From Synechococcus sp. CS-1330 (GTDB lineage Bacteria; Cyanobacteriota; Cyanobacteriia; PCC-6307; Cyanobiaceae): 64,000 nucleotides of DNA. The position numbers were made by a program, and so were the translations under genes. The stretch is from NCBI GenBank assembly GCA_025128025.1, contig JAHLYR010000002.1, positions 1-64,000 of the forward strand, in the 5' to 3' direction. Under the pieces are notes generated by a model. It was given only the letters and a program-made list of their open reading frames with translations, did no database searches and was not told the origin of the DNA. Position 1 is the first letter of the stretch; every line of letters starts with the position of its first letter. Below are positions 62,262-64,000 of this stretch, piece by piece.

Positions 62262-63071
62262 GTCCGTACGCCCTTCTCGACTGGGACTCTTAATGGGTCC
62301 TGTGATAATTCTTAGTTGAGATTAGCGATTTGGAATTTTTTGGATTCCTTGGGCCCCTGACCTGAACAACCCTCAACAGGTTGATCGGGCAAATGCGTGA
62401 CAGAGATCGATTATCTCGTCCCATTTGAGATTTATTATTGGTCTTGAAAAGATTCCGTATTGAGAAGTGCGCGATTTTACATTCTTGGCTCGATCGGTCT
62501 TGTCTTGCGATGGGACCATGCAAGAGTCTCAACTAGGACCTCTGCGACACTTTCAGGCAGATGTCTTCTCCTGGTCGGTGATGCTTTGTTGGTTTGATTT
62601 CGAATTTTTCCGTGTTTCTGGCTGCATGCCCTCATGGCTTGGCCTTTATGGGTCCTTTGTTGGTGTGGACAGATAACGGGCTGAACAGCATGTCCAGTCA
62701 CCTGAAGTGAGCTGGTCCAGATGGCTCGGCTGGCTTCTAAAGCTATGCAGCACAGTGGTTGGTAGACCTGCGTCACTGTGTCATACACAGGTACGCAAGT
62801 TCTGCTGACCATTCATGAGGCTTGTTCAAGCTCCAGAACTTGCCAGCTGGTGAGGGGCCCAAGCAACTGGCCGTGGATCACCAGGCATCTCATCATGGAC
62901 ACTTGCCAAGACTTCATATGCGTCTTAGGCGAGACTTCAAATAAAGGGGGCTGGGCATGGTGCGAGCTCCCGCCGGCAGAGATCAAAACTTGAACAACGC
63001 CCTGCAGCTCCATCCGTGAGGGCAAGCGTCGATTCTCTTGCGTCTCGCCTGGGACGCGTTAATGGTCCAAT
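62262..63071. other. AT-richer intergenic region, no recognised gene
   Basis: About 810 bases without a convincing gene. It is visibly more AT-rich than its neighbours, especially 62290-62500. Short stem-loops occur at 62332-62348 (GGAAT/ATTCC) and 62403-62417 (GAGAT/ATCTC). Candidate short frames (52 residues from 62518 on +, 111 on the minus strand 62477-62812) show no family motif and unusual composition. It may hold a non-coding RNA, decayed genes or promoters; I cannot name one. Confidence 0.35.
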
Positions 63072-63109
63072 AAAAAGACCCGGGCGAAACAGGTGCTCCT
63101 CCGGGTCTT
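63072..63109 (-). terminator. intrinsic terminator downstream of apcD
   Basis: AAGACCCGG (63075-63083) pairs perfectly with CCGGGTCTT (63101-63109), with a 17-base loop. Read on the minus strand it is followed by five T residues (63076-63072). It ends the apcD transcript about 24 bases past the stop. Confidence 0.88.
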
Positions 63110-63132
63110 GCGGCTTGTTGGGATTGTCTGAA

Positions 63133-63627
63133 TCAGGTGCTGGTTTGCATGCCCTGGATCAGAAAGTCGAAGTAAGGGCCCGCAAGGGAAGCCTGGTCTG
63201 TGCTCAGCAGGGCTAGCGAGGCTTCCTTCATGGTGCGCATTGCGTCCACCATGCCTGGCATGGGGACGCCGAGGCTGTTGTACATCTCACGGGCACCGAC
63301 CAGGCCAATCTGTTGAATCATCTCGGTGCTCCCGGCGAGAACGCCGTAGGTCACGAGGCGCAGATACCAGCTGTAGTCACGCAGGCACTGGGCCCGCTGC
63401 TTTTGGCCGTAGGCATTGCCACCGGGGGCCACGTAATCGGGGTTGCGCTGGAAGAGCTGCTTAGCCGACTCATCAACAATTTTTTTCTCGTTGTCGGTAA
63501 GAAGCCGCACAACTGCCAGCCTTTCGGCTCCCCGGCTGAGGTACTCCACCATGGAGCGCAACTCGCCGCCACTGGGATACCGCAGCTGATCATCAGCCTG
63601 AAGGATCAGATCCCGAACGACGCTCAT
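63133..63627 (-). CDS. apcD: allophycocyanin alpha-B subunit
   Basis: Terminal-emitter subunit of the phycobilisome core that passes energy toward the photosystems. The 164 residues start SVVRDLILQADDQLRYPSGGELRS (as in ApcD), with the chromophore Cys in RAQCLRDYSWYLRL, PDYVAPGGNAYGQ before it, and GLVGAREMYNSLGVPMPGMVDAM later. ATG 63627 is preferred to ATG 63639 because MSVV is the family start. Its presence shows a phycobilisome-containing cyanobacterium. A strong terminator follows. The upstream spacer on the minus strand contains CGATACAGTGATG, a possible -10 region. Confidence 0.94.
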   Translation of the reverse strand: MSVVRDLILQADDQLRYPSGGELRSMVEYLSRGAERLAVVRLLTDNEKKIVDESAKQLFQRNPDYVAPGGNAYGQKQRAQCLRDYSWYLRLVTYGVLAGSTEMIQQIGLVGAREMYNSLGVPMPGMVDAMRTMKEASLALLSTDQASLAGPYFDFLIQGMQTST

Positions 63628-63741
63628 CGCAGCGACCACACGCGAGCATCACTGTATCGACTCCGCAGCAAGATCAACGTGCACCGCCGCAAGGTGTAAC
63701 GCCCCTTTGCACGGCGTAGGGTGAAGGATTGGTAGGCGGGC

Positions 63742-64000
63742 GTGGGCACTAAGAGCTTTGGCAACGGCGCGGGTGGTGGCATGAGCTGTGACGTTGAGCT
63801 GTCCACCGGCATGACCGTGACGGTGGACATCACCGGCCTATCCCATGACGGGCAGGGTGTGGCCCGTCTCGCAGATCGGGTTCTGTTTGTAGCTGGTGCC
63901 CTGCCTGGGGAGCAGGCGAAGGTACGCCTCACCCATAAGGCGCGTCGCCACTGGCTGGCTGAGCTGCAACAGGTGCTTGAGCCGGCACCGGAGCGGCGAC
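63742..64000 (+). CDS. TRAM-domain RNA methyltransferase (RlmD/RumA-like), N-terminal part
   Basis: The window ends inside this gene. The 86 visible residues from GTG 63742 (or ATG 63781, MSCDVELSTG) contain a TRAM-type RNA-binding module: MTVTVDITGLSHDGQGVARLADRVLFVAGALPGEQAKVRLTHKARRHWLAEL (in parts). This opening is typical of 23S rRNA or tRNA uracil-C5-methyltransferases of the RumA/TrmA family; the catalytic domain with its Cys and AdoMet site lies beyond the window, so the exact target is not decided. Divergent from apcD. Confidence 0.78.
   Translation, partial: MGTKSFGNGAGGGMSCDVELSTGMTVTVDITGLSHDGQGVARLADRVLFVAGALPGEQAKVRLTHKARRHWLAELQQVLEPAPERR

Noticed and set aside
62477-62812. 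111-aa minus-strand open frame in the AT-rich spacer
   Set aside because: Composition resembles random frame, no recognised domain; kept only as part of the intergenic region.
1-64000. CRISPR array, tRNA, rRNA or insertion sequence
   Set aside because: I looked for spaced repeats, cloverleaf-like segments, rRNA and transposase motifs and saw none; a tRNA could still be missed by eye.

Overview
The window looks like a chromosomal segment of a GC-rich picocyanobacterium (Synechococcus/Cyanobium-type). The lineage call rests on ApcD (allophycocyanin alpha-B, a phycobilisome core subunit), two 47-residue high-light-inducible proteins, a cyanobacterial-type Hfq, HemJ, a PAP/fibrillin protein, a Nif11-type small protein and several families common in cyanobacteria (DUF1995, DUF4330, DUF3370, DUF4912). 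ApcD argues against Prochlorococcus. Genes are tightly packed. Many downstream genes begin with NTG overlapping the upstream TGA, so translational coupling appears widespread. I saw no transposase, integrase, prophage genes, CRISPR array, rRNA or tRNA.

Layout. 0.1-11.6 kb: a secreted lysozyme-like protein, pgi and recQ, then the first hli gene, a TerB-like protein, a Nif11 pair, a Gly/Pro-repeat secreted protein and a decayed acetyltransferase. TspO- and rhomboid-type membrane proteins follow, with a PPC-glutaredoxin fusion, a PfkB kinase, a VOC protein, a fibrillin and the second hli gene with an HLR1-like box. 11.7-25 kb: a fatty-acid desaturase, a compositionally odd K+ channel, a SIMPL protein beside a truncated VWA remnant, SelO, an L,D-transpeptidase lipoprotein, an NTF2-like protein, a GT2-GH57 pair, an SDR, and an SPFH/racemase/DUF1611 operon. 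A GAF protein with a degenerate GGDEF domain follows. 25-38 kb: pterin dehydratase, a mutarotase, small orphan genes, DUF4912, leuS, hfq, and dapF (with a Cys-containing tail) followed by a cysteine desulfurase, DUF1995, DUF4330, dacB, a DivIVA-like coiled coil and coaD.

38-53 kb: a long + strand run of flavin reductase, uvrC, a small secreted protein, an FeS photolyase/cryptochrome, hemJ and a PHP phosphoesterase, then a hypothetical. cobN (cobalamin cobalt insertion) is divergent from ilvE-metH, which places B12 synthesis next to a B12-dependent enzyme. 53-64 kb: small conserved genes, an SDR, then gpsA, a PhzF-type protein, SpoIID and an Ap4A phosphorylase-like gene in tandem. A sigma factor, a DUF3370-RHH/J-domain pair, an AT-richer 0.8 kb spacer, apcD with a clear terminator, and the start of a TRAM-domain RNA methyltransferase cut by the window edge complete the segment.

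No defence island or biosynthetic cluster is evident. The less usual items are the PPC-glutaredoxin fusion in a coupled three-gene unit, the RHH-J-domain fusion, the DapF tail, the DUF1611-racemase operon and a perfect 12-bp inverted repeat inside ilvE. Family assignments come from reading the sequences; no database search was run, and GC statements are by eye.
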